A stretch of 64,000 nt of DNA, from contig NZ_AQUU01000008.1 in assembly GCF_000372365.1 (NCBI RefSeq), positions 1-64,000 on the forward strand, read 5' to 3'. The translations under genes and the position numbers were made by a program. Shown piece after piece: positions 48,255 through 59,577 of the stretch (position 1 is the stretch's first letter; each line of letters starts with the position of its first letter). The notes beneath the pieces were generated by a model, which worked only from the letters and a program-made list of their open reading frames with translations, was not told the origin of the DNA and did no database searches. The DNA is from Aggregatibacter actinomycetemcomitans DSM 8324 (GTDB lineage Bacteria > Pseudomonadota > Gammaproteobacteria > Enterobacterales > Pasteurellaceae).

Positions 48255-49652
48255 CTACATCCAGAAAATACACGCGATGGTGGCAATGACAAGTATACAA
48301 GTGATGTCAATATATTTGCCGACCCGAATCATATCACTTTGTTTTACGTTACCCGTACCGTATACAATGGCATTCGGTGGTGTACCTACCGGCAACATAA
48401 AAGCACAGGATGCACCCAAACCGATAATCATGGCAAACCCGAGCGGTGACATATTTAGTGCGTGTGCAATAGAGATGAAAATCGGCACTAGCAGCGCCGC
48501 GCTGGCAGTGTTAGAAGTAAATTCGGTTAAGCAAACGATAAAGGCAGCGATAATCAGTGCCATAACATAAGTGTGTCCGCCGTTGATTAAATAGACAATG
48601 CCATCTGCCATAATTTTACTTGCACCGGAGTTTTCCAAGACAGAACTCAGGGTTAAACCGCCGCCGAATAAAAACAGCACGCCCCATTCGGTGTTCGATT
48701 GAATTTCTTTCCAAGTAGCAATACCGCTAACACAAATAACCACGGCGGCACACAGAGCAATCATGCTGTCTATACTTTCGATAGCTTTCGGTAATCCGAG
48801 TAATACAGTCAGCGCAGAATTCAATTGTTTACTGAAAATCCATAGTGAAGCGACAAGGGCAAAAATCACTAAGGTTAACCAGCGTTTGTTATCCATTTTC
48901 ATTTGTTCAAATTGAACATCAAAACGTAAATTCAAACGTGGGCGGAAAATAATGTAAAGCCAGCCGATAATGATTGGAAACAGTAATAACATCATAGGTA
49001 AGCCATATTTTAACCAATCGGCAAAACTGAGGTGTAATTGGGAGGCGGCTATAGCGTTTGGCGGACTACCTACCAAGGTACCCATGCCGCCGATACTGGC
49101 GCTGTAAGCAATACCGAGCAATACGAAGACATAAGTATTATGCTCTTTTTGGCGATCCATTTGACTCAGAATACTCATGGAAAGCGGGATCATCATGGCG
49201 GCGGTAGCTGTATTACTCATCCACATGGATAAAAAGGCGGTGGCGAAGAAAATATACATAACAGCGATAAATAAACGGCCTCTTGCCAAATGCATGATTT
49301 TATTGGCAATCATTTTATCGATTTTCTGTACATTTAACGCTGTTGCCAATGCAAAACCGCCAAAGAACAGAAAAATCGTCGGATCGGCAAATGCTACCAG
49401 CGCCTCTCGGCTGTTTACCAAGCCAAGTCCTACGGATAAAATCGGTACAAAAAGGGCGGTTACGCTAACATTTATGGCCTCGGTTAACCATAAAATGCCG
49501 ACAAACGCCAATAATGCCAAACCGCGATTGGCTTGTTCATCAAAGGGAAGCACATTAAGAAGAATGACAAAAAGAATGACATCAATAACGAAAATCATAC
49601 TTTTCTTGTTTATTTTGCTTTTCTGTGATGGAGTAAAAAGTGGTGTAATCAT
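48255..49652 (-). CDS. SLC13/DASS-family anion:sodium symporter
   Basis: The 465-residue protein has about 11 membrane spans and two copies of the SNT substrate motif, MWMSNTATAAMMIPLSMSIL and EFTSNTASAALLVPIFISI, that define the divalent anion:sodium symporters (as VcINDY and H. influenzae HI0608). GTLVGSPPNAIAAS and LPVGTPPNAIVYGTG are the accompanying loops. It probably takes up dicarboxylates such as succinate or malate; the precise substrate is not readable. Monocistronic. The start at 49652 is the first ATG; an internal start at about 49598 (MIFVIDVILF) would leave out a basic leader and is possible. Confidence 0.92.
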   Translation of the reverse strand: MITPLFTPSQKSKINKKSMIFVIDVILFVILLNVLPFDEQANRGLALLAFVGILWLTEAINVSVTALFVPILSVGLGLVNSREALVAFADPTIFLFFGGFALATALNVQKIDKMIANKIMHLARGRLFIAVMYIFFATAFLSMWMSNTATAAMMIPLSMSILSQMDRQKEHNTYVFVLLGIAYSASIGGMGTLVGSPPNAIAASQLHLSFADWLKYGLPMMLLLFPIIIGWLYIIFRPRLNLRFDVQFEQMKMDNKRWLTLVIFALVASLWIFSKQLNSALTVLLGLPKAIESIDSMIALCAAVVICVSGIATWKEIQSNTEWGVLFLFGGGLTLSSVLENSGASKIMADGIVYLINGGHTYVMALIIAAFIVCLTEFTSNTASAALLVPIFISIAHALNMSPLGFAMIIGLGASCAFMLPVGTPPNAIVYGTGNVKQSDMIRVGKYIDITCILVIATIACIFWM

Positions 49653-49818
49653 AAATCACCCTAAAAATAAAAAGACAAAAATCATAAAATAATATGTCAC
49701 AACAGGAATATACCTGAGAGACTATGCGCTACGTCAACAAAATGCGACTTTTATGCCATGTATGGCAAAAGTGCTCCAAATGATAATTCATCGTAGCTGC
49801 TCTTCATGGAAAAAAAGA

Positions 49819-50598
49819 CTAATAAAGGGTAGCAAGAATGATTTGCTCCGGATCGACGGAAATCCAAACCTGTTGCTCAAGCTCAATATGTTGAGTTTTG
49901 GTGAGTGTAGCACAGAACTCAATTTTTGAATCTTCTAAGACTAAAATTGCTTCTCCTGCCTCCCCTTTGTCAATAATGGATTTTACCGTTGCACGGAATT
50001 GATTCGGCATATTTCTTGCCTGTTTGGCGCGGATTTTTACCCAAGGTGCTTTAAACATCAACATAACTTCCTTATTTAATTCAAGTTTTAAACGCACCGC
50101 ACTTTTTTCTGTAATCGACACGGTTAATGGCTCGGAAAAGCCTTCCAGCTCGATATCCACAAAACAATGTACATCTTCAAAACGTAATGCCTGAACGATG
50201 CCGAAAAACTGATTGCGTGCGCTACTTTGCAGCGAAAACCGCGCGGTAGCGGAAAGCAAACTGTTGAGCGGAACCTTTTCGTCTTTCAAAATGCTAAAGG
50301 CCTTTTCTTGTGTTTGTTCAAGTAAATCATAAAGTTGCAGCAACCGTTGCGCATAAACGGTAAGCGCCGTGCCGCCGCCGTTTTTGCCGCCGATATTGCG
50401 TTCCAGTAACGGTTTCGGGCTGATTTTATTCATGGCTTCAAGGTGATCCCAGGCGCTTTTGTAACTGACTTTGGCATTTTTTGCCGCTTGGTTAATGGAG
50501 CCGCATTTTTCAATTTCTTTTAATAAACGGATCCGCTTCGGATCTGCGAAGAGTTGTTGTTTCAATTTGATGGTGAGTAAAATTTCGGTACTTCGCAT
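49819..50598 (-). CDS. modE: Molybdate-responsive regulator ModE
   Basis: ModE represses molybdate uptake genes when molybdate is plentiful. The N-terminal winged helix is of the ModE type (LLKEIEKCGSINQAAKNAKV, SYKSAWDHLEAMNKISPKPL, then RNIGGKNGGGTALTVYAQRL), and the C-terminal half has two molbindin-like domains, each with SARNQ(F)- and K-rich signature stretches (LSATARFSLQSSARNQFFGI; ARNMPNQFRATVKSIIDKGE). Length 259 (E. coli 262). Divergent from modABC, the usual arrangement. Confidence 0.95.
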   Translation of the reverse strand: MRSTEILLTIKLKQQLFADPKRIRLLKEIEKCGSINQAAKNAKVSYKSAWDHLEAMNKISPKPLLERNIGGKNGGGTALTVYAQRLLQLYDLLEQTQEKAFSILKDEKVPLNSLLSATARFSLQSSARNQFFGIVQALRFEDVHCFVDIELEGFSEPLTVSITEKSAVRLKLELNKEVMLMFKAPWVKIRAKQARNMPNQFRATVKSIIDKGEAGEAILVLEDSKIEFCATLTKTQHIELEQQVWISVDPEQIILATLY

Positions 50599-50766
50599 GT
50601 GGTTTTCCCCTCAAAATTCGCTGTGGAATATATCGTTTTATGACATGGTTTATCGGTTGCACATCATACTATATTTTGTTCTAAATAAGAACGCCGATAA
50701 ATCGTTTGGCACATACGCAATCTTGTGATCTTTTCTTGTTCAAAAATATTTTTATATTGCGCTCAT

Positions 50767-50793
50767 CGTTGTATAATCTGCGCGATATATAAT
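50767..50793. promoter_or_regulatory. Candidate ModE operator before modA
   Basis: CGTTGTATAATCTGCGCGATATATAA resembles the ModE site, an imperfect palindrome with CGTTATATA-type half-sites in opposite orientation. It lies 32-58 bp before the modA start and overlaps a possible -10. Alignment is by eye. Confidence 0.45.
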
Positions 50794-50824
50794 TTATTTA
50801 CTAACCAAAAACGGAGTTTGTATT

Positions 50825-51589
50825 ATGTCTAAATATTCAAAAATTGCCGCAGGTTTAGCCGCCGCTTATTTTGCCTTTTCACTTTCCGCTCAAGCTAAAG
50901 TCACTGTTTTTGCCGCTGCGTCCATGACCGATTCCTTGAAGCAGGTCGCCGCCGATTATTACAAAATGAACCCGAAGGAAGAAGTTGTATTTTCTTTCGC
51001 CTCCTCTTCCACATTAGCCAAACAAATTGAAGAAGGTGCGCCTGCCGATTTATTTATTTCCGCCAGCGGCAAATGGATGAAATACCTTTCCGATAAAGAA
51101 TTAACCGTGAAAGAAAGTGAAAAATTATTAGTAGGTAACGAACTGGTACTTATTTCACAAAAAAACAGCAAATTAGAAAATGTCGATATTGCTAAAGGCG
51201 AATGGATTAACCAATTAAATAATGCTTATTTATCCGTTGGCGACCCGGCGCACGTGCCTGCCGGTCAATATGCCGAAGAAGCCTTAACCAAATTAAACTT
51301 ATGGGACAAAGTGAAAGATAAATTAGCCCGTGGCAAAGATGTGCGTGCCGCATTAGCTTTGGTTGAACGTGGTGAGTCTCCGTTGGGTATCGTATATGCA
51401 ACCGATGCGAAAGTGAGTAAAGAAGTCAAAACGGTCGGTGTCTTCCCACAAGATTCTTATAAACCGGCAAATTATCCGGTTGCCATTTTAAAAGATCACA
51501 ATAATGCGGAAACGCAAGCCTTCTTAAAATATTTAGAATCGCCTGAAGCGAAAAAAGTCTTTGCGGATTACGGTTTCTCGGTAAAATAA
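50825..51589 (+). CDS. modA: Molybdate ABC transporter, periplasmic binding protein
   Basis: ModA binds molybdate/tungstate. A Sec signal peptide (MSKYSKIAAGLAAAYFAFSLSA-type, cut before KVTVFA) is followed by the family motifs VFAAASMTDSLKQVAADYYK, FSFASSSTLAKQIEEGAPAD, and GDPAHVPAGQYAEEALTKL, which line the anion site. Length 254 (E. coli 257). Ribosome site CGGAG lies 8-9 bases before ATG. First gene of modABC, divergent from modE. Confidence 0.96.
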   Translation: MSKYSKIAAGLAAAYFAFSLSAQAKVTVFAAASMTDSLKQVAADYYKMNPKEEVVFSFASSSTLAKQIEEGAPADLFISASGKWMKYLSDKELTVKESEKLLVGNELVLISQKNSKLENVDIAKGEWINQLNNAYLSVGDPAHVPAGQYAEEALTKLNLWDKVKDKLARGKDVRAALALVERGESPLGIVYATDAKVSKEVKTVGVFPQDSYKPANYPVAILKDHNNAETQAFLKYLESPEAKKVFADYGFSVK

Positions 51590-51666
51590 CCGCACTCAAT
51601 TGACGTCTGAAGCGTAGCCATTGTGCTACGCTTTGTTTATGGGCTATTATAAAGGGAATCGGGATT

Positions 51667-52395
51667 TTGCTTACACAATTTCTGACGTTATTAGGTTTAA
51701 GCCAATTAGAAATCGACGCCATTCGGTTGAGCCTGGAAGTGTCTGTCAGTGCGATGATTTGGAGCCTGCCTTTTGCGATTTTTGTGGCGTGGCTGTTAGC
51801 GCGTAAAGAATTTTATGGAAAATCCATCGTCAGCGGCATCATCCATTTGCCTTTGGTATTGCCCCCTGTGGTGATTGGTTACCTGTTGTTGGTGGCAATG
51901 GGACGCAACGGTTTCATCGGCAAATATTTATACCAATGGTTCGGGCTGACTTTCGGCTTCAGCTGGCGCGGGGCGGTATTAGCCGCTGCCGTGGTGGCAT
52001 TTCCATTAGTGGTTCGGGCAATTCGTCTTTCGCTGGAAAGTATCGACTTAAAATTGGAACAAGCCGCCAGAACCTTGGGCGCTTCCCCTTGGCGGGTATT
52101 TTTTACCATCACCTTGCCCCTATCTTTGCCGGGAATTTTAGCGGGCATCGTATTGGGATTTGCCCGCTCCTTGGGTGAATTCGGCGCAACCATTACTTTC
52201 GTTTCCAATATCGCCGGTGAAACACAAACTATTCCTTTAGCAATGTATTCTTTCATTCAAACGCCCGGCGCGGAAGAACAAGCCGCCCGTTTATGTGTTT
52301 TTGCTATAATTTTATCCCTGGTTTCCCTGTTGTTATCGGAGTGGCTGGCAAAACGGATGCAGAAAAGATTAGGACAAAGCGATGCTGTACATTGA
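51667..52395 (+). CDS. modB: Molybdate ABC transporter permease
   Basis: The 242-residue membrane protein has about five to six spans and the inner-membrane EAA loop ([20 protein letters not shown]). [20 protein letters not shown] and [20 protein letters not shown] are diagnostic for ModB. No ATG is available near the expected N terminus; the most plausible start is TTG at 51667, weakly supported by AAAGGGA upstream. It overlaps modC by 14 bp. Confidence 0.93.
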   Translation: MLTQFLTLLGLSQLEIDAIRLSLEVSVSAMIWSLPFAIFVAWLLARKEFYGKSIVSGIIHLPLVLPPVVIGYLLLVAMGRNGFIGKYLYQWFGLTFGFSWRGAVLAAAVVAFPLVVRAIRLSLESIDLKLEQAARTLGASPWRVFFTITLPLSLPGILAGIVLGFARSLGEFGATITFVSNIAGETQTIPLAMYSFIQTPGAEEQAARLCVFAIILSLVSLLLSEWLAKRMQKRLGQSDAVH

Positions 52396-53443
52396 TGTAA
52401 AAAAACAATTAGGCAATTTATCCCTACAGGCGAAGCTTGAAATTCCATCGCAAGGCGTGACCGCACTTTTCGGCTTATCCGGTTCGGGGAAATCTTCTCT
52501 GATCAATTTGATAAGCGGGTTAATTAATCCGGATGAGGGCGTAATTGCGTTAAATGATCGTGTGTTATTTGAAGCGGAAGAGGGAATTTGTGTTCCCGCC
52601 AATCGGCGCAATATTGGTTATGTTTTTCAGGACGCACGCTTATTTCCGCATTACACGGTGAAAGGCAATTTGCGCTACGGCATGAAAAATACCAGCAAGG
52701 ATGAATTTGACTACATTGTGGAATTGCTGGGGATCGGGCATTTATTAAAACGTTATCCGATCACTTTATCCGGCGGTGAAAAACAACGTGTGGCAATCGG
52801 GCGGGCACTATTAACAGACCCGGAAATTTTATTAATGGACGAACCGCTTTCCGCCCTAGATCTACCACGCAAGCGGGAATTATTGAATTATCTGGAACGA
52901 TTATCCAAAGAAATTAATATTCCGATTTTGTACGTGACGCACAGCATTGATGAACTTTTGCGCCTGCCGGAACGGGTTGTCTTATTAACCGACGGAAAGG
53001 TGGAAGCCTATGATATGTTGGAGAACATTTGGGAAAGCCCGCTGTTCTTACCTTGGAAACAGGAAAACGAACAAAGTGCGGTGCTTTCTCTGCCTGTTTT
53101 TATGCATAATCCGTCTTATAAAATGACCGCACTTTCTATCGGCGATCAGAACATTTGGATTAACCAAGTGGCGTCGGAAATGAATGAAAATGTCCGTATT
53201 TGCGTTCATAGCTCCGATGTGTCCATCAGTCTGCATAAAGCGGAAAAATCCAGCATTCGAAACATTTTACACGGGCGCATTGTGAAAATTCAGGAACAGG
53301 AAAACCGTGTCGATCTCAAACTGGATATTGGCGGAAAGCATATTTGGGCGAGTATCAGCAAATGGTCGTTTCATGATTTGGCATTGCAACCGGGACAACT
53401 GGTTTATGCGCAGATTAAAGCCATTTCCGTGCTGTCTGCATAG
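52382..53443 (+). CDS. modC: Molybdate ABC transporter ATPase
   Basis: ModC energises molybdate uptake. Walker [15 protein letters not shown] is at about residue 31, then the signature [16 protein letters not shown], Walker [16 protein letters not shown], and switch [14 protein letters not shown]-terminal molybdate-binding TOBE domain ([20 protein letters not shown], then [17 protein letters not shown]) closes the protein. Length 353 (E. coli 352). Its start lies within the modB end. Two uptake signals lie in the linker. Confidence 0.96.
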   Translation: MLYIDVKKQLGNLSLQAKLEIPSQGVTALFGLSGSGKSSLINLISGLINPDEGVIALNDRVLFEAEEGICVPANRRNIGYVFQDARLFPHYTVKGNLRYGMKNTSKDEFDYIVELLGIGHLLKRYPITLSGGEKQRVAIGRALLTDPEILLMDEPLSALDLPRKRELLNYLERLSKEINIPILYVTHSIDELLRLPERVVLLTDGKVEAYDMLENIWESPLFLPWKQENEQSAVLSLPVFMHNPSYKMTALSIGDQNIWINQVASEMNENVRICVHSSDVSISLHKAEKSSIRNILHGRIVKIQEQENRVDLKLDIGGKHIWASISKWSFHDLALQPGQLVYAQIKAISVLSA

Positions 53444-53587
53444 TTTGAGCGCCCCTATTTAGTAGGTTAGATAGAGGTGCATTTTTTCTGAAAAGAAAAG
53501 CACTCTACCCTCTCCCCCAAAACTTAGACAGATAACAAACCTAAGTTTTAAGGTACAGAGCAAAGTGCGGTCATTTTCTTCGGTATT

Positions 53588-55078
53588 TTATTTCACTTGA
53601 TTCAACAGGAATTGCACCAGCAAGGAAACCGGTCTGCCGGTGGCACCTTTATTGGCGCCTTGTAACCACGCGGTACCGGCGATGTCTAGGTGTGCCCATG
53701 GGTATTTCTTGGTGAAATTGGCAAGAAATGCAGCAGCGGTGATCGTACCGCCCCAGCGTCCGCCAAGGTTAGCTAAATCGGCAAAGTTAGATTTAAGCTG
53801 TTCTTGATATTCTTCACTTAACGGCAAACGCCACGCCTTGTCGGCACTTTGTTGCGCCGCTTTTTCAATGGCCGCAGCAATGTCATCATGAGTGGAAACC
53901 AAGCCGCTGTTGTGTTGACCTAATGCCACCACACACGCGCCGGTTAAGGTAGCAATATCAATAACGACTTGCGGATCAAAGCGTTCCACATAAGTTAACG
54001 TATCGCACAACACTAAACGTCCTTCTGCATCGGTGTTCAACACTTCCACCGTTAAGCCGTTCATGGTGGTAAGAATATCGCCCGGGCGATAAGCATTGCC
54101 ATCAGGCAGATTTTCGCAGCCCGCCATCACGCCGATAACGTTTAGCGGCAGCTGTAATTGCGCCAATGCGCTCATTACGCCGTAAACAGATGCCGCACCG
54201 CACATATCATATTTCATTTCATCCATGTCGGCGGCGGGTTTGAGAGAAATCCCGCCTGCGTCAAAGGTTAAGCCTTTGCCCACCAGTACGATAGGTTTCG
54301 CGTTCGGATTCGGCGCATTACGGTATTCCATAATGGAAAGTTTTGCTTCATTACGGGAACCGCGAGACACCGCCAAATAAGCGCCCATGCCTAATTTTTC
54401 CATGTCGGCTTCGTTGATAATTGTGGTTTTGATGAGAGGTGAGTGTTTTGCCAAGTCTAAGGCTTTATCCGCCAGGTAGTTTGGGGTACACACATTTGGC
54501 GGGCAATTTGCGACATCTTTAGTAAAGCGCACGCCCAATGCAATGGCGGAAGCGTGCTGAATTGCCTGCTCAGCGGTGGTTTGATCCTTGGCATCCACAT
54601 TAAAAATCACTTCACAAAGTGCGGTGGATTTTTCCGCTGTTTTTTGGCTTTTGAATTGGGTGAATTGGTATAAATCCTGTTCGACGGTTTCCACCGCGAA
54701 GCGAATATTCCAATAAAGATCGCGTTGGTTGAGCTGAATTTCAGTTAAAAAACTGACCGCACTTTTGGCTTGGGTTTCTTTTAATGCCTGTACGGATTTT
54801 TGAATAAGTTGTTTATATTGACGTTCGCTAAGCTCTCCGGCTTTGCCGCAACCCACCACCAATACGCGCTTGGCAGCGATATTTGACAAATGGCGTAACA
54901 AGGCGGCTTGCCCTAATTTGCCGCTGATTTCGCCGTTTTCCACCAAATCGCTTAGATAATTGCCGGAAAGGTTGTCAATTTCCACCGCACTTTTGGATAG
55001 GATTTTCTCTTCAAAAATGCCCACAATCAGGCAGTCCGCAGGCTGATTAATGGCACATTGTTGAGCACTATACTTCAT
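53588..55078 (-). CDS. pepA: Leucyl aminopeptidase PepA
   Basis: A hexameric M17 aminopeptidase with two metal ions. The active-site stretches are [20 protein letters not shown] (Lys and Asp ligands), [18 protein letters not shown], and the family signature [16 protein letters not shown] near residue 348. The N-terminal domain is of the PepA/XerB type; in E. coli PepA also binds DNA. Length 496 (E. coli 503). Monocistronic, divergent from lptFG. Three uptake signals in the coding sequence. Confidence 0.96.
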   Translation of the reverse strand: MKYSAQQCAINQPADCLIVGIFEEKILSKSAVEIDNLSGNYLSDLVENGEISGKLGQAALLRHLSNIAAKRVLVVGCGKAGELSERQYKQLIQKSVQALKETQAKSAVSFLTEIQLNQRDLYWNIRFAVETVEQDLYQFTQFKSQKTAEKSTALCEVIFNVDAKDQTTAEQAIQHASAIALGVRFTKDVANCPPNVCTPNYLADKALDLAKHSPLIKTTIINEADMEKLGMGAYLAVSRGSRNEAKLSIMEYRNAPNPNAKPIVLVGKGLTFDAGGISLKPAADMDEMKYDMCGAASVYGVMSALAQLQLPLNVIGVMAGCENLPDGNAYRPGDILTTMNGLTVEVLNTDAEGRLVLCDTLTYVERFDPQVVIDIATLTGACVVALGQHNSGLVSTHDDIAAAIEKAAQQSADKAWRLPLSEEYQEQLKSNFADLANLGGRWGGTITAAAFLANFTKKYPWAHLDIAGTAWLQGANKGATGRPVSLLVQFLLNQVK

Positions 55079-55214
55079 TTTTTCCTCGCTTATTTTGCTG
55101 TTTTAAATGCTAAATTAGGGTATCATACCTTACTTATTATTTAGGCAAATCAAGTGATTCACCTATTTTAATTACAACGAATTTAATCTCTTTTGCTCAA
55201 ATTGCAAGAGAAAA

Positions 55215-56333
55215 ATGGACGATAAAGTGATTTTAACCCGATATTTAACCAAAGAAATTTTTAAAAGCCAGATTGCGATTTTGTTTATTTTGCTGCTGAT
55301 CTTTTTCTGTCAGCAATTAGTACGCGTACTGGGCTCTGCCGCAAACGGTAAAGTACCGGCGGATTTAGTCTTTTCTTTACTCGGCTTAGGTATGCCAACC
55401 ATGGCGCAGCTCATGTTGCCGCTCTGTTTGTTCATCGCCATTTTACTGACGCTGGGGCGTTTGTATGCAGAAAGTGAAATTACCGTGATGCGTGCCTGCG
55501 GTGTGGGACAGCCGATTTTAGTCAAAGTTGTACTGCTACTTTCCTTATTAACGTCAGGTGTGGCGGCTTACAACGCACTTTGGTTGACACCTTGGGCGAT
55601 TCACAAACAGACAGAAATTGTGGAAGATGCCAAAGCCAATCCGAATGTAGGTGCATTGTCCGCCGGGCAATTTGTTAGCGCCAACAACAGCGATTTCGTG
55701 CTGTTCATCGATGACATTCAAAATAATCAAATCAATAATGTTTATGTGTTCCAAACGCAACCACGCGGGCAAAGCAAGCCGTCGGTGATCGTAGCGGAAA
55801 AAGGCGAATTAAAAGCGTTACCGAACGGCGATCAGGTGCTGAATCTACAAAACAGCGAACGCTTTGAAGGCACGGCGGCACTGCCGGATTTTCGCATCAC
55901 CCATTTTGATGAATATCAGGCGTATTTAGGGCATAAAGCAGTGAATGATGATTCTGCCGAGACGGAAGAATTAAGTTTAAGTCAGTTGTTAAACACCAAA
56001 ACACCGGCGGCGAAAACCGAGTTTCACTGGCGCCTAACCTTAATTCTCGCCGTGCCGATTATGGCGTTACTTGCCGTGCCGCTAAGCCGTGTGAATCCGC
56101 GCCAGGGGCGTTTTGCTAAAGTGTTGCCGGCATTGTTGTTGTATTTAATTTATTTCTTATTGCAAAGCTCGTTAAAATCCGCCGGCGGGGCAGGCAAATT
56201 GGATGCCGGGTTATTCATGCCGTTAGTCAATATTGTCTTTTTCTTACTGGCAATTCTCCTGAATAGCTGGGATAGCGCATTTATGTATCGCATTCGTTAT
56301 TCGTTCAATAAAAAAGCGGTAACACAGGGATAA
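55215..56333 (+). CDS. lptF: LPS export permease LptF
   Basis: LptF is one of the two membrane subunits of the LptB2FG transporter that pulls lipopolysaccharide out of the inner membrane. Six spans are visible, three before and three after a periplasmic beta-jellyroll domain (about residues 125-265). [20 protein letters not shown] and [20 protein letters not shown] are the N-terminal signatures, and [20 protein letters not shown] starts the second membrane half. Length 372 (E. coli 366). It is followed 4 bp later by lptG. Confidence 0.94.
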   Translation: MDDKVILTRYLTKEIFKSQIAILFILLLIFFCQQLVRVLGSAANGKVPADLVFSLLGLGMPTMAQLMLPLCLFIAILLTLGRLYAESEITVMRACGVGQPILVKVVLLLSLLTSGVAAYNALWLTPWAIHKQTEIVEDAKANPNVGALSAGQFVSANNSDFVLFIDDIQNNQINNVYVFQTQPRGQSKPSVIVAEKGELKALPNGDQVLNLQNSERFEGTAALPDFRITHFDEYQAYLGHKAVNDDSAETEELSLSQLLNTKTPAAKTEFHWRLTLILAVPIMALLAVPLSRVNPRQGRFAKVLPALLLYLIYFLLQSSLKSAGGAGKLDAGLFMPLVNIVFFLLAILLNSWDSAFMYRIRYSFNKKAVTQG

Positions 56334-56337
56334 CTCG

Positions 56338-57405
56338 ATGAATACATTAGAACGATATATCGGTAAAAGTATTTTAGGTACGATCTTCGCCACCTTGTTA
56401 ATGTTGGTGGGGTTGTCCGCTATCATTAAATTCGTGGAACAGTTCCGCAGTGTGGGCAAAGGCACTTATGATATTTTACAAGCCATCGCTTATACCGTGC
56501 TGACCATGCCGAAAGACGTGGAAACCTTTTTCCCGATGGCGGCACTACTCGGCGCACTGATTGCTTTAGGTAATCTTGCCAGCCGCAGTGAACTGGTGGT
56601 GATGCAATCTTCCGGCTTTTCCCGTATGCGTATTGGTTTTGCGGTGATGAAAACCACGCTCCCTTTAGTGTTGCTGACCATGGTGATCGGTGAGTGGGGC
56701 ATTCCGCAAACGGAACAATTCGCCCGTGATATGCGTTCCAAAGCTATTTCCGGCGGTTCAATGCTATCGGTGAAAAACGGTATTTGGGCGAAAGACGGCA
56801 ATAATTTCGTGTATGTGCGTCGCATTACCGATGACGTGGAATTAAATGATATTTATATTTACACCTTTAATGAACAGCGTCAGTTAGAGAAACTCAAACA
56901 CGCCAACCGGGCAACCTTTAACAGCGGCAAATGGACGTTGCAGCAAGTCAACGAATCACGTATTCAGCCGGAGAACATTCAAACCACCAATCGTTTAAAC
57001 GAAGAATGGCAAACCAATTTAACACCCGATAAACTTGGTGTGGCGTCGTTACGACCAACTTCTTTATCTATTTCCGGTTTATCCAATTACATTACTTTCT
57101 TAAGGGAGACGGGACAGGATTCCAAAAATTTCGAGCTAACCTATTGGCGTAAATTATTCCAGCCGATTTCGGTTGGAGTCATGATGATGTTGGCGCTGTC
57201 CTTTATTTTCGGACCGTTGCGCAGCGTGACTGCAGGCGCCCGTATCCTTATCGGGATTTGCTTCGGCTTCCTGTTCTATGTGGTGAATGAATTATTTGGT
57301 AAATTCAGTTTAGTTTATAACACCACGCCGCTTATCGGCGCGCTGATGCCGAGTGTGCTGTTCCTAATCATCACTTGGTGGTTGTTGGCACGACGACGTA
57401 ATTAG
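56338..57405 (+). CDS. lptG: LPS export permease LptG
   Basis: The partner of LptF, 355 residues (E. coli 360). NTLERYIGKSILGTIFATLL is the N-terminal signature; MPKDVETFFPMAALLGALIA and LVVMQSSGFSRMRIGFAVMK mark the coupling region; the periplasmic domain is at about 130-260; the last spans include PISVGVMMMLALSFIFGPL. It lies directly after lptF in the same frame of transcription. A clean terminator follows at 57438. Confidence 0.94.
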   Translation: MNTLERYIGKSILGTIFATLLMLVGLSAIIKFVEQFRSVGKGTYDILQAIAYTVLTMPKDVETFFPMAALLGALIALGNLASRSELVVMQSSGFSRMRIGFAVMKTTLPLVLLTMVIGEWGIPQTEQFARDMRSKAISGGSMLSVKNGIWAKDGNNFVYVRRITDDVELNDIYIYTFNEQRQLEKLKHANRATFNSGKWTLQQVNESRIQPENIQTTNRLNEEWQTNLTPDKLGVASLRPTSLSISGLSNYITFLRETGQDSKNFELTYWRKLFQPISVGVMMMLALSFIFGPLRSVTAGARILIGICFGFLFYVVNELFGKFSLVYNTTPLIGALMPSVLFLIITWWLLARRRN

Positions 57406-57437
57406 GCAAAAGTGCGGTCATAAAAAATGCTGTTTTT

Positions 57438-57467
57438 AAAGCCCGTGATACATCGCGGGCTTTTGTT
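57438..57467 (+). terminator. lptFG terminator
   Basis: AAAGCCCGTGAT (57438-57449) pairs with ATCGCGGGCTTT (57452-57463) with one G-T pair, followed by TTTTG. It lies 33 bp after the lptG stop. Confidence 0.85.
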
Positions 57468-57495
57468 TCGCACATTAATTCAATTCATAAAATAA

Positions 57496-58464
<969 letters not shown>

Positions 58465-58613
58465 GTTAAAAACACAAAAAGAAATGACCGCACTTTGATC
58501 TATATCCCGAGTATTTTTTATCAACTTACTCACACGCCTCACAAGGCGCGCGCCATCAGGAACTGCTATACTCACCGTATTATTTTCCATCCACACCAAC
58601 GAAAAGGCTGACT

Positions 58614-59429
58614 ATGCTCAACAAAGACACCCAACTCTGTATGTCCCTGTCCGGTCGTCCCGGCAATTTCGGTACACAATTTCACAATTACCTTTATCAA
58701 AAACTTGGTTTGAATTTCATTTATAAAGCCTTTACCACCAACGACATCGAACACGCAGTGAAAGGCGTGCGGGCGTTAGGGATTCGCGGTTGTGCGGTGT
58801 CCATGCCGTTTAAAGAAAGCTGTATGCCGTTTTTAGATGAAATCTCCCCTTCCGCACAAGCCATCAAATCGGTAAATACCATCGTCAACGACAACGGATT
58901 TTTACGTGCCTATAACACCGATTACATCGCCATCGTGAAACTTATCGAAAGATATCAACTGGATAAAAACGATTCCGTGATCGTGCACGGCAGTGGCGGC
59001 ATGGCAAAAGCGGTGGTTGCCGCCTTTAAAAATTCCGGTTTTGAGAATGTCAAAATCTTTGCCCGTAACGAAAAAACAGGCAATTATTTAGCCGCACTTT
59101 ATGGCTACGGCTACATCAATTCCCTCAACAACCAAAACGCCGACATTCTCATTAATGTCACCCCCATCGGCATGAAAGGAGGCAAAGAAGCATTCGATCT
59201 CGCCTTCCCCGAAACCATGATCCGCCACGCCAAAACCGCTTTTGACGTCGTCGCCCACCCCGCCGACACCCCGTTAATCAAAGCCGCCCAAGCCCTCGGC
59301 AAACAAACCATCTCCGGTGCCGAAGTCATCGTCTTACAAGCCGTCGAACAATTTGAACTCTACACCGGCAAACGACCAAGCGAGGAACTCATCGCCGAAG
59401 CCGTGGAATATGCAAGAAAGAATGCGTAA
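58614..59429 (+). CDS. Shikimate 5-dehydrogenase-like protein (HI0607-like, SDH-L)
   Basis: The 271-residue protein has the AroE fold: substrate domain with MSLSGRPGNFGTQFHNYLYQ and CAVSMPFKESCMPF, then NADP-binding Rossmann motif VIVHGSGGMAKAVVAAFKN and INVTPIGMKGGKEAF. The catalytic Lys and Asp are kept (MPFKES; YNTDYIA). It matches the divergent SDH-L class described for H. influenzae HI0607, which turns over shikimate poorly, so it need not be the main AroE of the cell. In H. influenzae HI0607 lies next to HI0608; here the homologues are about 9 kb apart. Monocistronic. Confidence 0.88.
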   Translation: MLNKDTQLCMSLSGRPGNFGTQFHNYLYQKLGLNFIYKAFTTNDIEHAVKGVRALGIRGCAVSMPFKESCMPFLDEISPSAQAIKSVNTIVNDNGFLRAYNTDYIAIVKLIERYQLDKNDSVIVHGSGGMAKAVVAAFKNSGFENVKIFARNEKTGNYLAALYGYGYINSLNNQNADILINVTPIGMKGGKEAFDLAFPETMIRHAKTAFDVVAHPADTPLIKAAQALGKQTISGAEVIVLQAVEQFELYTGKRPSEELIAEAVEYARKNA

Positions 59430-59503
59430 AGTGCGGTGGGTTTTGGAAGTGTTTTTACAACATTAATAATTATTGCTAGCGAAGGGATTAACTATTTCAA
59501 ATA

Positions 59504-59519
59504 GTTGAGTTAGATCACA
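59504..59519. promoter_or_regulatory. CRP-like site in the lipoprotein promoter
   Basis: GTTGA-GTTAGA-TCACA has a perfect right half and a weaker left half. Its centre (59511.5) is 41.5 bp before the start site predicted from TATAAT at 59541-59546, the spacing of a class II CRP promoter. Confidence 0.5.
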
Positions 59520-59533
59520 GACAAAAAATTAAG

Positions 59534-59571
59534 AAACTCCTATAATTAGAAAAGTCTAGTTATAGGAGTTT
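59534..59571. repeat. 12-bp inverted repeat spanning the -10 and the ribosome site
   Basis: AAACTCCTATAA (59534-59545) and TTATAGGAGTTT (59560-59571) are perfect arms with a 14-base loop. The left arm contains most of the TATAAT promoter element (59541-59546) and the right arm contains the AGGAG ribosome site of the next gene; a T run follows. It can be read as a terminator for upstream transcription and as a hairpin that would hide the ribosome site in read-through RNA. Confidence 0.7.
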
Positions 59572-59577
59572 TTATTT